From Pseudomonas alcaliphila JAB1 (GTDB lineage Bacteria; Pseudomonadota; Gammaproteobacteria; Pseudomonadales; Pseudomonadaceae): a stretch of 64,000 nt of DNA. The stretch covers positions 2,046,001 to 2,110,000 of the forward strand of contig NZ_CP016162.1 in the NCBI RefSeq assembly GCF_001941865.1, given 5' to 3'. A program made the position numbers and the translations under genes. The notes beneath the pieces are model-generated. The model made no database searches. It was not told the origin of the DNA and was given only the letters and a program-made list of their open reading frames with translations. This document shows positions 1-8,824 of the stretch, piece by piece. Positions within the stretch are counted from its first letter, which is position 1, and each line of letters starts with the position of its first letter.

Positions 1-2619
1 TCCGGCGACGACATCATGTTCGCCGGTGCGGGTATCCAAAAGAACATCGGCATGTGGGGCTTCGACTGGGTGATCCACAAGGACAGCACGGTGTCAGCCT
101 ACTCGGATCTCAACCAACTGGTGTTCGATACCGAGCCGCTGAAGGTGCTGCGCGACCGCTTCAGCGACGTCGAGGCGCTGTCGGGCTGGGATCGGGACGA
201 TGTGCTGCGCGGCGACGACCGCGGCAACGACCCGGATGCCGGCGAGGAGGAACAGCTCAACGCCAACAACGCCCTCAGCCAGGCCGGGGTTGACCGTATC
301 AATGGTCTGCGCGAGATGCTCGGCTCATTGCTCGAGGCGGCACCCGAGGAGGGCGACCTTGAGGCCGTCATCGCCTTCAATGCCGGCAATATCCTGCTCG
401 GCGGCGGCGGTAGCGACGTGATCGAGGGGCGCGGGGGCGACGACTATATCGACGGCGCCCATTGGCTCAACGTGCGCATCAGCATCCGTGACGACGCCGG
501 CAACGAGATTGGCACGGCCGATGGCATGACCAAGGTGATTACCGGCAAGAGCGGCATTCTTGCCAATACGGCGGACAGCCTGACGCTGGATCAGGCCATG
601 TTCAGTCGCCTGCTCAATCCCGGCCAGTTGCATATCGTGCGTGAGATTCTCTATAGCAAGGACGAGAACGACATCGACACCGCGGTGTACTTCGGCCTGG
701 CCGATGAGTACGACATCTTCGAGAACTTCGATGGTACCTGGACCGTCAGCCATACCCGCTTTGCCGGTGGCGGCGGCACCGTGACCACCTTCGACCCGCT
801 CGATCCGGACGGGCTCAATACCACGCGCAAGATCGTCTCCGACGGCACCGATACCCTGCGTAATATCGACCGCGTGCAGTTTGCCGACCAGGTGGTCTGG
901 TTGATCGACCGCCCGGCCGAAGGCACGGTGTTGATCAGCAATATGGCGCCGGCCGAGGACGACATGTTGCTGGCTGCCGCCACCGTCAGCGATCCCAACG
1001 GCACCGAATTCGCTGTGCTCAGCTACGCCTGGCAGGCGCTGGTGGCCGGCGAGTGGGTGCAGGTCGGCACGGGGCAGAGTTTCACCCCCGGCGATGCCGA
1101 GGTCGGGCTGGCGCTGCGCGTGGTGGTCAGCTTCAACGATGACATGGGCAACCCGGAGAGCCTGGTGTCCGCGGTCACCGCGCCGGTGCTCAACGTCAAC
1201 GACGCGCCCACCGGGCTGCCGCAACTCAACAATGCTTCGCCCAGTGTCGGCCAGGTGCTGATCGCCTCCACGGCGATGATCGCCGATGCCGACGGCTTGG
1301 TCGGTGTGACCTTCGCCTACCAGTGGCAGGTCGGCAGTGGCAATAGCTTCAGCAATATCGTCGGTGCCACTGCGCAGTCCTTTACCCTGACGGCGGCTCA
1401 GGCCGGCCAGCAGGTGCGGGTGCAGGTCAGCTATACCGACAACCGTGGCACCTTCGAGGTGCTGACATCGGCGGCGACGGCCGTGATCGCCAGTGCGGTG
1501 ATCATGGGCACCAACGCGGCCAATACGCTCAACGGTACGGCGCTGGACGACCATATCCTCGGCCTGGGCGGCAACGACGTGCTCAACGGTCTGGCTGGTA
1601 ACGACATCCTCGACGGTGGCGCGGGCAACGACACCCTGGATGGCGGCCTCGGTGCCGATGTCATGCTCGGTGGTCTGGGCAACGACATCTATATCGTCGA
1701 TAACGTGGGCGACCAAGTGATAGAGGCGGCAGGTGGCGGCACCGATACCGTGCGCACCACCCTGCAGGAATACGGCCTGGGCGCTAACGTCGAGCACCTG
1801 ACCTTTATCGGCACGGGCAACTTCACCGGCTATGGTAACGAGCTGGCCAACACCATCACCGGCGGCGCGGGCAACGACGTGCTCGATGGCGGCGCCGGAG
1901 CCGACCGCCTGGTCGGTGGGGCGGGCAACGACAGCTACTATGTCGACAACCCCGGCGATGTGGTGGTCGAAGCTGCCGGCGCTGGGGTCGATACCGTCTA
2001 CTCCACCAGTGCCAGCTTTACCCTGGGCGCCAATGTGGAGAACTACGTGCATCTCGGTGCCGGTGCAGCCAATGCCTCGGGCAATGGCCTGGCCAACCAG
2101 ATGACCGGTGGGGCGGCCGCTGACACCCTGCGCGGCCTGGGCGGCGATGATGTGCTCAGCGGCTTGGGCGGCAACGATACCCTCTACGGCGGAGCCGGTG
2201 CCGACAGTCTGTTGGGAGGCGAGGGGGCCGATACCCTGTTCGGCGAGGGTGGCAACGACATCCTCGACGGCGGCGACGGTGACGACATCCTCGATGGTGG
2301 TGCGGGTAACGACACCATGATCGGTGGTGCCGGCAACGACACTCTGTATGTCAGTCAGGGCAACGACATCCTCGTGTTCGGCCCCAACTTCGGCAACGAC
2401 ATCATCATCGGTTTCGACGCCAACCCGGCTGGAGGGCAGGACCTGCTCAACATCGCGGCGTTCAATCTGACGGCGGCGACTTTCGCCAGTCGGGTGAGCA
2501 TCGCCGATGCGGGCAGCGATGTGCTGGTGACGGTGGGCGGTGCAGATGGCGGCAGCATCCGCCTGGTCGGTGTGACCGACCACACCAGCGTGACCATCGC
2601 CGACTTCCAGTTGGTATGA
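1..2619 (+). CDS. RTX calcium-binding secreted protein, peroxidase-like family, 3' part
   Basis: The frame is open from base 1, so the gene begins before the window; only the last 872 codons are visible. The first ~150 residues resemble the end of the animal-haem-peroxidase-like region of large pseudomonad RTX proteins (recognised from memory, not searched). Two Ig-like segments follow at about nt 910-1490. Blocks of glycine/aspartate nonapeptides of the GGxGxDxLx type lie at about nt 1500-1690, 1860-1930 and 2080-2345 and are expected to form Ca2+-binding beta-rolls. The C-terminus after the rolls is short and hydrophobic, ending in DFQLV, as in type I secretion signals. The likely fate is export by an ABC/HlyD/TolC machine. 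No secretion genes lie next to it here; the lap exporter sits 36 kb away. The family call is good; peroxidase activity cannot be judged from this part. Confidence 0.75.
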   Translation, partial: SGDDIMFAGAGIQKNIGMWGFDWVIHKDSTVSAYSDLNQLVFDTEPLKVLRDRFSDVEALSGWDRDDVLRGDDRGNDPDAGEEEQLNANNALSQAGVDRINGLREMLGSLLEAAPEEGDLEAVIAFNAGNILLGGGGSDVIEGRGGDDYIDGAHWLNVRISIRDDAGNEIGTADGMTKVITGKSGILANTADSLTLDQAMFSRLLNPGQLHIVREILYSKDENDIDTAVYFGLADEYDIFENFDGTWTVSHTRFAGGGGTVTTFDPLDPDGLNTTRKIVSDGTDTLRNIDRVQFADQVVWLIDRPAEGTVLISNMAPAEDDMLLAAATVSDPNGTEFAVLSYAWQALVAGEWVQVGTGQSFTPGDAEVGLALRVVVSFNDDMGNPESLVSAVTAPVLNVNDAPTGLPQLNNASPSVGQVLIASTAMIADADGLVGVTFAYQWQVGSGNSFSNIVGATAQSFTLTAAQAGQQVRVQVSYTDNRGTFEVLTSAATAVIASAVIMGTNAANTLNGTALDDHILGLGGNDVLNGLAGNDILDGGAGNDTLDGGLGADVMLGGLGNDIYIVDNVGDQVIEAAGGGTDTVRTTLQEYGLGANVEHLTFIGTGNFTGYGNELANTITGGAGNDVLDGGAGADRLVGGAGNDSYYVDNPGDVVVEAAGAGVDTVYSTSASFTLGANVENYVHLGAGAANASGNGLANQMTGGAAADTLRGLGGDDVLSGLGGNDTLYGGAGADSLLGGEGADTLFGEGGNDILDGGDGDDILDGGAGNDTMIGGAGNDTLYVSQGNDILVFGPNFGNDIIIGFDANPAGGQDLLNIAAFNLTAATFASRVSIADAGSDVLVTVGGADGGSIRLVGVTDHTSVTIADFQLV

Positions 2620-2623
2620 GGTG

Positions 2624-2650
2624 GCGTGATCCCTGGCGTTCGGATCACGC
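2624..2650. repeat. Perfect hairpin after the RTX gene
   Basis: GCGTGATCC and GGATCACGC form a perfect 9-bp stem with a 9-nt loop, five bases after the RTX stop codon. There is no T-run, so it is a stabilising 3' hairpin or factor-dependent stop rather than a classic terminator. Confidence 0.45.
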
Positions 2651-2682
2651 ACGGTAGCCAAGGCCGGCGCCAGGTTGGCTGC

Positions 2683-2710
2683 GGAGCATCGCCTGCGGGG
2701 GCGGTGCTCC
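2683..2710 (+). terminator. Possible terminator hairpin
   Basis: GGAGCATCGCC and GGCGGTGCTCC pair over 11 bp with one G-T wobble and a 6-nt loop. The following bases are moderately T-rich (gtggtcttcttt). It probably ends the RTX transcript before the DUF2167 gene. Confidence 0.45.
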
Positions 2711-2831
2711 GTGGTCTTCTTTGCAGGGGGTGGAATATCGCAAAAAGTTGCGGTATGACGCATGTCGAGTTCCATGCGCGTGGTAACGTAATACGCAGTT
2801 ACATTTACCTACCCGTGCCTATGGAGTTCCC

Positions 2832-3878
2832 ATGTCGATCAAGGATTCGATCCTGGCAGCCGCGCTGGCTGCTGTCCTGCCATTCACCTGTGTTGCATAC
2901 GCCAATCCCGAGACCGAGCCAGAAAACGCTGCGGTCGACGCCGAGGTCATCGAGACCGAAGATGCGGCGCAATACATCAGTCCTGAAGAATTCGTCGCCA
3001 GCCTGGAGTTCAAGAGCGGCCGCGTCGTCCTGGGCAACGATCTGGCGACCCTCAACCTGCCCGATACCCTGGTGTTTCTCGACGGTGAGAACGCTCAGCG
3101 TCTGTTGGTCGATGGCTGGGGCAATCCGCCAGATGACGTTCCGCCGCTGGGCATGATCCTGCCGGCTGGCGTGTCGCCGCTGGCCGATGAATCCTGGGGT
3201 GTGACCGTCGAATACGAAGACAGCGGCTACGTTTCCGATGAGGACGCCGGCGATATCGACTACGGCGACATGCTCAAGGACATGCAGGCCGACATGCGCG
3301 AGGCCAACACCTGGCGTGAAGAGAACGGCTACGAGGCCGTGCAACTGGTCGGCTGGGCCGCCGAGCCGCACTACGATGCCGAAGGCAAGAAGCTGTACTG
3401 GGCCAAGGAACTGAAGTTCGGCGATAGCGACGCCAATACCCTGAATTACAACATTCGCGTGCTCGGCCGTAAGGGCGTGCTGGTGCTGAACTTCGTCGCC
3501 AATATGGATCAACTGGCAGAAATCGAGGCCAGCGTGCCGGCCGTGCTGGCTGCAACCGAGTTCAACCCGGGCCAGCGCTATGCCGAGTTCGACCCGGATC
3601 TGGATACCGTAGCCGCATACGGCCTGGGCGCGCTGGTCGCCGGTAAGGTGGCGGCCAAGACCGGTTTGCTGGCGCTGCTGCTGGTACTGCTGAAGAAGTT
3701 CTGGTTCATCCCGGTGGTGCTGGGCGGCTGGCTGTTCAAGCGCATTGGCATGCGCAAGAAGCAAGCTCCGGCCGACGCGGTGAGTGCACCTGTCGCACCG
3801 GTTGCCGAGGCCAAACCGCAAGAGCCAGCGCAAACGGTGATGGATCTGAACAAACCGGACGATGCGGACAAACGCTGA
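2832..3878 (+). CDS. DUF2167 family membrane protein
   Basis: The 348-residue protein starts with a signal peptide (hydrophobic core AAALAAVLPFTCVAYA, cleavage near residue 24). An acidic periplasmic-type domain follows, with the Trp/Gly-rich blocks of the DUF2167 family (for example VQLVGWAAEPHYD and LNYNIRVLGRKGVLVLNF). Near the C-terminus are two closely spaced hydrophobic stretches (about residues 277-302) and a basic, Pro/Ala-rich tail. The architecture suggests an exported domain anchored in the inner membrane. No biochemical role is established for the family to my knowledge. It stands alone, bounded by hairpins upstream and a REP pair and terminator downstream. The start ATG sits after a weak purine stretch (tatggagttccc). 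Confidence 0.75.
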   Translation: MSIKDSILAAALAAVLPFTCVAYANPETEPENAAVDAEVIETEDAAQYISPEEFVASLEFKSGRVVLGNDLATLNLPDTLVFLDGENAQRLLVDGWGNPPDDVPPLGMILPAGVSPLADESWGVTVEYEDSGYVSDEDAGDIDYGDMLKDMQADMREANTWREENGYEAVQLVGWAAEPHYDAEGKKLYWAKELKFGDSDANTLNYNIRVLGRKGVLVLNFVANMDQLAEIEASVPAVLAATEFNPGQRYAEFDPDLDTVAAYGLGALVAGKVAAKTGLLALLLVLLKKFWFIPVVLGGWLFKRIGMRKKQAPADAVSAPVAPVAEAKPQEPAQTVMDLNKPDDADKR

Positions 3879-3887
3879 GTCCAGTCC

Positions 3888-3946
3888 GTAGCCCGGATGC
3901 AATCCGGGTGCTCTTTCGCAATATTTCCGGATTGCCTCCGGGCTAC
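3888..3946. repeat. REP pair (inverted)
   Basis: A GTAGCCCGGATGCAATCCGG copy is followed about 20 nt later by its divergent inverse ending in CCGGGCTAC. The pair lies between the DUF2167 stop and a bidirectional terminator. Confidence 0.85.
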
Positions 3947-3947
3947 G

Positions 3948-3986
3948 AAAACGCCGCGAACCCTGTGCAGGGTTCGCGGCGTTTTT
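3948..3986. terminator. Bidirectional rho-independent terminator
   Basis: AACGCCGCGAACCCT and AGGGTTCGCGGCGTT form a 15-bp stem with a tiny loop. It is flanked by A-run and T-run, so it can stop transcripts from both the DUF2167 gene (+) and the VWA gene (-), which converge here. Confidence 0.9.
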
Positions 3987-4000
3987 CATTGTGGCTTAGC

Positions 4001-5179
4001 TTATTTGGACAGGTACTTCATGCCATCTTCCAGGCCCTGCAGGGTCAGCGGGTACATGCGATCTTCCATCAGCTCGCGTACCAGGCCGGTGGAGGCGGTG
4101 TAGTTCCAGGTGTCCTTGGGGTAGGGGTTGATCCAGATGATCTTCTTGAATTTCTCGGTGAAGCGCTTCATCCAGACGTAGCCGGCTTCCTCGTTCCAGT
4201 GCTCGACGCTGCCGCCGGCCTGGGTGATTTCGTAGGGCGCCATGGCCGCGTCGCCGACGAACACCACCTTGTAGTCGGCGCCGTACTTGTGCAGCAGGTC
4301 CATCGTCGAGGTGCGCTCGCTGGTGCGGCGCATGTTGTTCTTCCACACGCTCTCGTAGATGAAATTGTGGAAGTAGAAGTATTCCAGGTGCTTGAACTCG
4401 GTCTTGCAGGCGCTGAACAGCTCCTCGCAGACCTTGACGTGGGCGTCCATCGAGCCGCCGATATCCAGCAGCAACAGGAGCTTGACCGTATTGCGCCGCT
4501 CCGGGCGCATCTGGATATTGAGCAGGCCGCCGTCCTTGGCGGTGTGGTCGATGGTGCCGTCCAGATCGAGCTCTTCGGCTGCGCCCTGGCGGGCGAACTT
4601 GCGCAGGCGGCGCAACGCCACCTTGATGTTGCGCGTGCCCAGCTCGACCTGATCGTCGAGGTTCTTGTACTCGCGCTGGTCCCACACCTTGGCGGCCTTG
4701 CCCTGGCGCTTGCCGGCATCGCCGACGCGAATGCCTTCCGGGTTGTAGCCGCCGGAGCCGAACGGGCTGGTGCCACCGGTGCCGATCCACTTGTTGCCGC
4801 CGGCGTGCTTTTCCTTCTGCTCCTCGAGGCGCTTCTTGAACTCTTCGATCAGCTTGTCCAGGCCGCCGAGGCTTTGGATCTGCGCCTTTTCCTCGTCGGT
4901 GAGCAGGCGCTCGAATTCCTTGCGCAGCCATTCCTCGGGGATCATCGCCTCGATGTGCTGGTTGAGGTTTTCCAGACCCTTGAAGTAGGCGCCGAAGGCA
5001 CGGTCGAACTTGTCGAAGTGACGTTCATCCTTCACCAGGATCGCCCGCGCCAGGTAATAGAACTCGTCCATGTCGGCGAACACGACGTTGTGCTTGAGCG
5101 CGTTGATCAGGTCGAGCAGCTCGCGCACCGACACCGGCACCTTGGCCGCGCGCATTTCGTTGAACAGGTTGAGCAGCAT
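4001..5179 (-). CDS. VWA domain-containing CoxE-like protein
   Basis: This 392-residue cytoplasmic protein has a helical N-terminal half and a von Willebrand A fold in the C-terminal half. The MIDAS motif is LLLLLDIGGSMDAH (DxGxS near residues 238-242), with a conserved DAAMAPYEI stretch further on. It matches the CoxE-like VWA family, which is encoded beside MoxR ATPases and is thought to work with them as a metal-dependent chaperone pair. The AAA+ partner lies 135 bp upstream on the same strand, which supports that reading. The client is unknown, and no CO dehydrogenase genes are nearby. The segment around residues 125-150 is Gly-rich and probably a flexible linker. Confidence 0.85.
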   Translation of the reverse strand: MLLNLFNEMRAAKVPVSVRELLDLINALKHNVVFADMDEFYYLARAILVKDERHFDKFDRAFGAYFKGLENLNQHIEAMIPEEWLRKEFERLLTDEEKAQIQSLGGLDKLIEEFKKRLEEQKEKHAGGNKWIGTGGTSPFGSGGYNPEGIRVGDAGKRQGKAAKVWDQREYKNLDDQVELGTRNIKVALRRLRKFARQGAAEELDLDGTIDHTAKDGGLLNIQMRPERRNTVKLLLLLDIGGSMDAHVKVCEELFSACKTEFKHLEYFYFHNFIYESVWKNNMRRTSERTSTMDLLHKYGADYKVVFVGDAAMAPYEITQAGGSVEHWNEEAGYVWMKRFTEKFKKIIWINPYPKDTWNYTASTGLVRELMEDRMYPLTLQGLEDGMKYLSK

Positions 5180-5225
5180 GGCTGCACCCTCACTTGCAGA
5201 ATCATTCCCCGTTTGGGGCGCTCTG

Positions 5226-5296
5226 TGTAGGAGCCAGCTTGCTGGCGATCAGTGACATCGGCAGTGCGTCGGATCGCCAGCAAGCTGGCTCCTACA
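5226..5296. repeat. Long perfect inverted repeat between the VWA and MoxR genes
   Basis: Two 25-bp arms (5226-5250 and 5272-5296) beginning TGTAGGAGCCAGCTTGCTGG are perfect inverse copies with a 21-bp spacer. This is a pseudomonad intergenic repeat family distinct from the CCGGAT REP. On the RNA it would form a very stable hairpin that could uncouple expression of the VWA gene from the upstream ATPase gene. Confidence 0.85.
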
Positions 5297-5314
5297 GTTT
5301 CAGATCAGTGTCCG

Positions 5315-6160
5315 TTACCGAGAAGCGCGGCGGGTCATGAAGGCCAGGCGCTCGAGTAGCTGCACATCCTGCTCGTTCTTCACCAGAGCACCGGCCAGCG
5401 GCGGGATGGCCTTGGTCGGGTCGCGTTCGCGCAGCACGGCTTCACCGATATTGTCGGCCATCAGCAGCTTGAGCCAGTCCACCAGTTCGCTGGTCGAGGG
5501 CTTCTTCTTCAGGCCCGGTACCTTGCGCACGTCGAAGAACACGTCCAGCGCCTCGGCCACCAGCTCGCCGCTGATGTTGGGGTAGTGCACGTCGACGATT
5601 TTCTTCAGCGTGTCGCGATCCGGGAAAGCGATGTAGTGGAAGAAGCAGCGGCGCAGGAAGGCGTCCGGCAGCTCTTTCTCGTTGTTCGAGGTGATGATGA
5701 TGATCGGGCGCTGCTTGGCCTTGATCGTCTCGTTGGTCTCGTAAACGTAGAACTCCATCTTGTCGAGTTCCTGCAACAGGTCGTTGGGGAACTCGATGTC
5801 GGCCTTGTCGATCTCGTCGATCAGCAGGATCACGCGCTCGTCGGCCTCGAACGCCTCCCACAGCTTGCCTTTCTTGATGTAGTTGCGAACGTCGTGAACC
5901 TTGTCCGAGTCGAGCTGCGAGTCGCGCAGGCGGCTGACCGCATCGTATTCGTACAGGCCCTGATGCGCCTTGGTGGTGGACTTGATGTGCCAGGTGATCA
6001 GCTTGGCGCCGAAGGCCTCGGCCAATTGCTCGGCGAGCATGGTCTTGCCGGTGCCCGGCTCGCCCTTGACCAGCAGCGGGCGCTGCAGGGTGATGGCGGC
6101 GTTGACCGCGAGCTTGAGGTCGGCGGTGGCGACGTAGGACTGGGTGCCTTCGAACTTCAT
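5315..6160 (-). CDS. MoxR-family AAA+ ATPase
   Basis: This is a 281-residue single-domain AAA+ ATPase. Walker A is GEPGTGKT (residues 33-40), Walker B is LLIDEID (about 112-118), sensor 1 is IIITSN, and the arginine region is AFLRRCFF. The MoxR clade acts with VWA proteins to mature or insert cofactors into client complexes, and the VWA partner is the next gene downstream. The start ATG is preceded by a weak purine stretch on the minus strand. The downstream spacer holds a 25-bp inverted repeat rather than a tight junction, so the pair is transcribed together at most with attenuation. Confidence 0.88.
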   Translation of the reverse strand: MKFEGTQSYVATADLKLAVNAAITLQRPLLVKGEPGTGKTMLAEQLAEAFGAKLITWHIKSTTKAHQGLYEYDAVSRLRDSQLDSDKVHDVRNYIKKGKLWEAFEADERVILLIDEIDKADIEFPNDLLQELDKMEFYVYETNETIKAKQRPIIIITSNNEKELPDAFLRRCFFHYIAFPDRDTLKKIVDVHYPNISGELVAEALDVFFDVRKVPGLKKKPSTSELVDWLKLLMADNIGEAVLRERDPTKAIPPLAGALVKNEQDVQLLERLAFMTRRASR

Positions 6161-6305
6161 CGGAAAATCCTCGCAACGGTAACGCGCGGGGCCGGCCCGC
6201 AGCAGAAATTCAGAGCGCGACTATAACGCGCCGCTCCGGTGGCTGTGAACGCAGACGCAGTATTCAGTCACTGAATGGGCGGTCACCGCTGCTTACGACT
6301 ACAGC

Positions 6306-7388
6306 TCAGCTGCCGTCCTGTTGAGGTGGTGGGCGTTCGTAGCGGGGCGTAAAGGCCTCGACGAAACCATTGCGCAGGATGGCGATAAAGGCCTGGAAGG
6401 CGCTGGTCTGCTGGTCGTGCACGCTACCGCTGAGTTCGACACGGGTGGCGAACTGGTCGCGGCGCTGGTTCTTCAGCAGTGTCTCGCTGCCACCGACGAT
6501 GGCCTCCCAAAGTGAGCGCAGTACACCTTTATCTTCGTCTTCGACGTCCTGCTCCCAGTCGAACACCTCGACATCTCGCAGCAGGGGTTTGATGTAGCCG
6601 TTGAGCTGGGCGTTCTCGGCTTGCGCTTCGATGACCAGATCGCCGTTGCCACGCTTGAAGTCGAAGCGGCCGTAGGCGTGGGCGAAGTCGTTGAAGCGCG
6701 TCAGGTCGATGTCCTTCGCGCGCAGGCGTAGCTCGAAATCTTCGAACTGCTCGAATGGATCGAAGGTTGCCTCGGCCTCCAGTGGCGCGTGCTCCAGCAA
6801 CAGCGCGCGACCCTCGAAGTGCGCGACCCGGTCGCCCGGCTCGTCACCGACGTTGGTGAGGTTGTAGAGGCTGGCGTTGACCTGGTCTGCGCTCAGTTCC
6901 ACCTTGGGTTCGGTGGTGAAGTTGTGAAAGCTGATGCGGCCGTCTATCACCCGCAGTTCGTTGAGCGTGATCGGTAGCAGCTTGTTCAGCTGGTCGCGCC
7001 AGTCGGTGCCGGCACCGGTCTGGGTGGCCTGGTCATTTTCGCCGCCATCGACGAAGTTCAACTGCGGGCGCTCGAAGAACACTTCCGCGACCACGGCGCG
7101 TTCCGACCACAGTGCCTGCCAGCTCACCGCCAGATCGATCAGCGGTGCGTCGAGCAGTGGCACCGGCACGTCGCCGCTACTCTTGACGATGCGCAGCTCG
7201 TTGATGCGGTAGGCGCCGCGCCACCAGGCCAGGTCAATATCAGCGATATGCCCACGGTAGTCGCCCATCTCGGCGAGCTTGTCGTTGAGGTAGTCGCGGA
7301 TCAACCAAGGCAGCGTCAACTGCGCCGCCAGCACCAGTAACAGTGCAATGAGCAGAGCCTTGAGGGGCCAGCTGTAGCGTCGTTTCAT
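6306..7388 (-). CDS. DUF748/AsmA-like membrane-anchored protein
   Basis: The protein begins MKRRYSWPLKALLIALLLVLAAQLTLPW, giving one N-terminal membrane anchor. The rest (about 330 residues) is a beta-rich periplasmic domain with motifs such as LNELRVIDGRISFHNF and DIDLTRFNDFAHAYGRFDFKRGNGDL, typical of the AsmA/DUF748 repeating-beta-groove families linked to envelope lipid transport. A start four codons earlier (nt 7400, MDCPMKRRY) has a slightly better ribosome site (AGGT), so the exact start is uncertain. The frame stays open further upstream to 7463 but without recognisable protein. The gene is divergent from cysK. The role is inferred from fold only. Confidence 0.72.
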   Translation of the reverse strand: MKRRYSWPLKALLIALLLVLAAQLTLPWLIRDYLNDKLAEMGDYRGHIADIDLAWWRGAYRINELRIVKSSGDVPVPLLDAPLIDLAVSWQALWSERAVVAEVFFERPQLNFVDGGENDQATQTGAGTDWRDQLNKLLPITLNELRVIDGRISFHNFTTEPKVELSADQVNASLYNLTNVGDEPGDRVAHFEGRALLLEHAPLEAEATFDPFEQFEDFELRLRAKDIDLTRFNDFAHAYGRFDFKRGNGDLVIEAQAENAQLNGYIKPLLRDVEVFDWEQDVEDEDKGVLRSLWEAIVGGSETLLKNQRRDQFATRVELSGSVHDQQTSAFQAFIAILRNGFVEAFTPRYERPPPQQDGS

Positions 7389-7515
7389 CGGACAGTCCAT
7401 CGGGTGACCTATCTTCGATGGACTGCACGCGCGGCATTCTGTTCGGCTGGACTGACGCTGCACCTGGGCATAGGCTGGTGCTCTTATTCATCGTCCATCT
7501 GCTTAGGAAGGAATC

Positions 7516-8487
7516 ATGAGCCGCATTTTTGCTGACAACTCCCAGGCCATCGGTAACACGCCGCTGGTGATGATCAATCGCCTGGGGCCGAAAGGCGTGA
7601 CCATCCTCGCCAAGATCGAGGGCCGCAACCCGGCCTATTCGGTCAAGTGCCGCATCGGCGCCAGCATGATCTGGGACGCCGAGGAGCGCGGTGTGCTCAA
7701 ACCGGGCATGACCATCGTCGAGCCCACCTCGGGCAATACCGGCATCGGCCTGGCCTTCGTCGCCGCTGCGCGCGGGTACAAGCTGGTGCTGACCATGCCG
7801 GCCTCGATGAGTTTGGAGCGACGCAAGGTGCTCAAGGCTCTGGGCGCCGAGCTGGTGCTGACCGAGCCGGCCAAGGGCATGAAGGGCGCGATCGAGAAGG
7901 CCAACGAGCTGGTGGCCGCCAATCCTGACTACTATCTGCCGCAGCAGTTCGAGAACCCGGCCAACCCGGCCATTCACGAGAAGACCACCGGCCCGGAAAT
8001 CTGGCGTGACACCGAAGGCGCCATCGACGTGCTGGTCTCCGGCGTCGGCACCGGCGGCACCATCACCGGGGTTTCGCGTTACATCAAGCAGACTCAGGGC
8101 AAGCCGATTCTGTCGGTGGCGGTGGAGCCGGTGAGTTCGCCGGTGATCAGTCAGACCCTGGCCGGTGACGAGGTCAAGCCGGCACCGCACAAGATTCAGG
8201 GCATCGGCGCCGGTTTTGTACCGAAGAACCTCGACCTGGCGATGGTCGATCAGGTCGAGAAGGTCACTGACGATGAGGCCAAGGCCATGGCCCTGCGCCT
8301 GATGCGCGAGGAAGGCATTCTCTGTGGTATCTCCTGCGGTGCGGCGATGGCGGTGGCGGTGCGTCTGGCGGAGAAGCCAGAGATGCAGGGCAAAACCATG
8401 GTGGTGATCCTGCCTGACTCCGGCGAGCGCTATCTGTCGAGCATGCTGTTCAGCGATATGTTCACCGAGCAGGAGCTGCAGCAGTAA
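7516..8487 (+). CDS. cysK: Cysteine synthase A (O-acetylserine sulfhydrylase)
   Basis: The 323-residue fold type II PLP enzyme makes L-cysteine from O-acetylserine and sulfide. The PLP lysine is K44 in [11 protein letters not shown]. The substrate loop is TSGNTGIG (about residue 71), the phosphate-binding glycine loop is GTGGTITG, and the C-terminus FTEQELQQ is typical of CysK rather than CysM. A good ribosome site (GGAAGGAATC) precedes the ATG. It is monocistronic, with a near-palindrome and REP elements following. Confidence 0.95.
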   Translation: MSRIFADNSQAIGNTPLVMINRLGPKGVTILAKIEGRNPAYSVKCRIGASMIWDAEERGVLKPGMTIVEPTSGNTGIGLAFVAAARGYKLVLTMPASMSLERRKVLKALGAELVLTEPAKGMKGAIEKANELVAANPDYYLPQQFENPANPAIHEKTTGPEIWRDTEGAIDVLVSGVGTGGTITGVSRYIKQTQGKPILSVAVEPVSSPVISQTLAGDEVKPAPHKIQGIGAGFVPKNLDLAMVDQVEKVTDDEAKAMALRLMREEGILCGISCGAAMAVAVRLAEKPEMQGKTMVVILPDSGERYLSSMLFSDMFTEQELQQ

Positions 8488-8498
8488 AGCAGCTGCAG

Positions 8499-8535
8499 GC
8501 GTAGGGTGGATCAATGAAGCGCGATCCACCTACGC
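8499..8535 (+). terminator. Possible cysK 3' hairpin
   Basis: GCGTAGGGTGGATC pairs with GATCCACCTACGC, apart from one bulged base, across an 8-9-nt loop directly after cysK. It has no clear T-run, so it is a likely 3' stabilising hairpin or a weak terminator. Confidence 0.45.
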
Positions 8536-8554
8536 TTGGCCTGACCGCCAGTCC

Positions 8555-8614
8555 GTAGCTCGGATGCAATCCGGGGAGTCACGCCGCCTGCGCCCCGGAT
8601 TTCATCCGGGCTAC
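8555..8614. repeat. REP pair
   Basis: Inverted REP pair; the first unit carries GTAGCTCGG instead of GTAGCCCGG. It is the first of three repeats filling the 333-bp gap between cysK and the split transporter gene, which otherwise holds no gene. Confidence 0.85.
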
Positions 8615-8633
8615 TTTCTAAATGGCTACTTTC

Positions 8634-8706
8634 GTAGGAGTCCCGCCCCGGGGCGAAGCTTTTCAAGCTTGCGCTGCCCAGATTCGCGGCGGGGCGCCGC
8701 TCCTAC
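8634..8706. repeat. Second-type inverted repeat (GTAGGAG...CTCCTAC)
   Basis: Outer arms GTAGGAG and CTCCTAC enclose a GC-rich interior (CGCCCCGGGGCG, then GCGGGGCGCCG). It belongs to the same broad group as the 5226-5296 repeat, beginning with TAGGAG rather than the CCGGAT core. Confidence 0.65.
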
Positions 8707-8765
8707 AGGTTCGTGGTTCTGCAAGGCCTCTAGGCTTTCGCCACGCCTGGCCTGACTACCAGTCC

Positions 8766-8824
8766 GTAGCCCGGATGCAATCCGGGAACTTTCACCGCCT
8801 GTCTCCCGGATTCATCCGGGCTAC
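8766..8824. repeat. REP pair overlapping the end of the transporter fragment
   Basis: Standard inverted REP pair. Its last four bases (CTAC) contain the TAG stop codon of the minus-strand transporter fragment, so the repeat abuts and supplies the gene's end. Confidence 0.85.

Noticed and set aside
325..2775. Long open frame on the minus strand opposite the RTX gene (816 codons)
   Set aside because: It mirrors repetitive high-GC coding sequence and its translation is His/Gly/Val-rich without any domain; the plus-strand RTX repeats are unambiguous.
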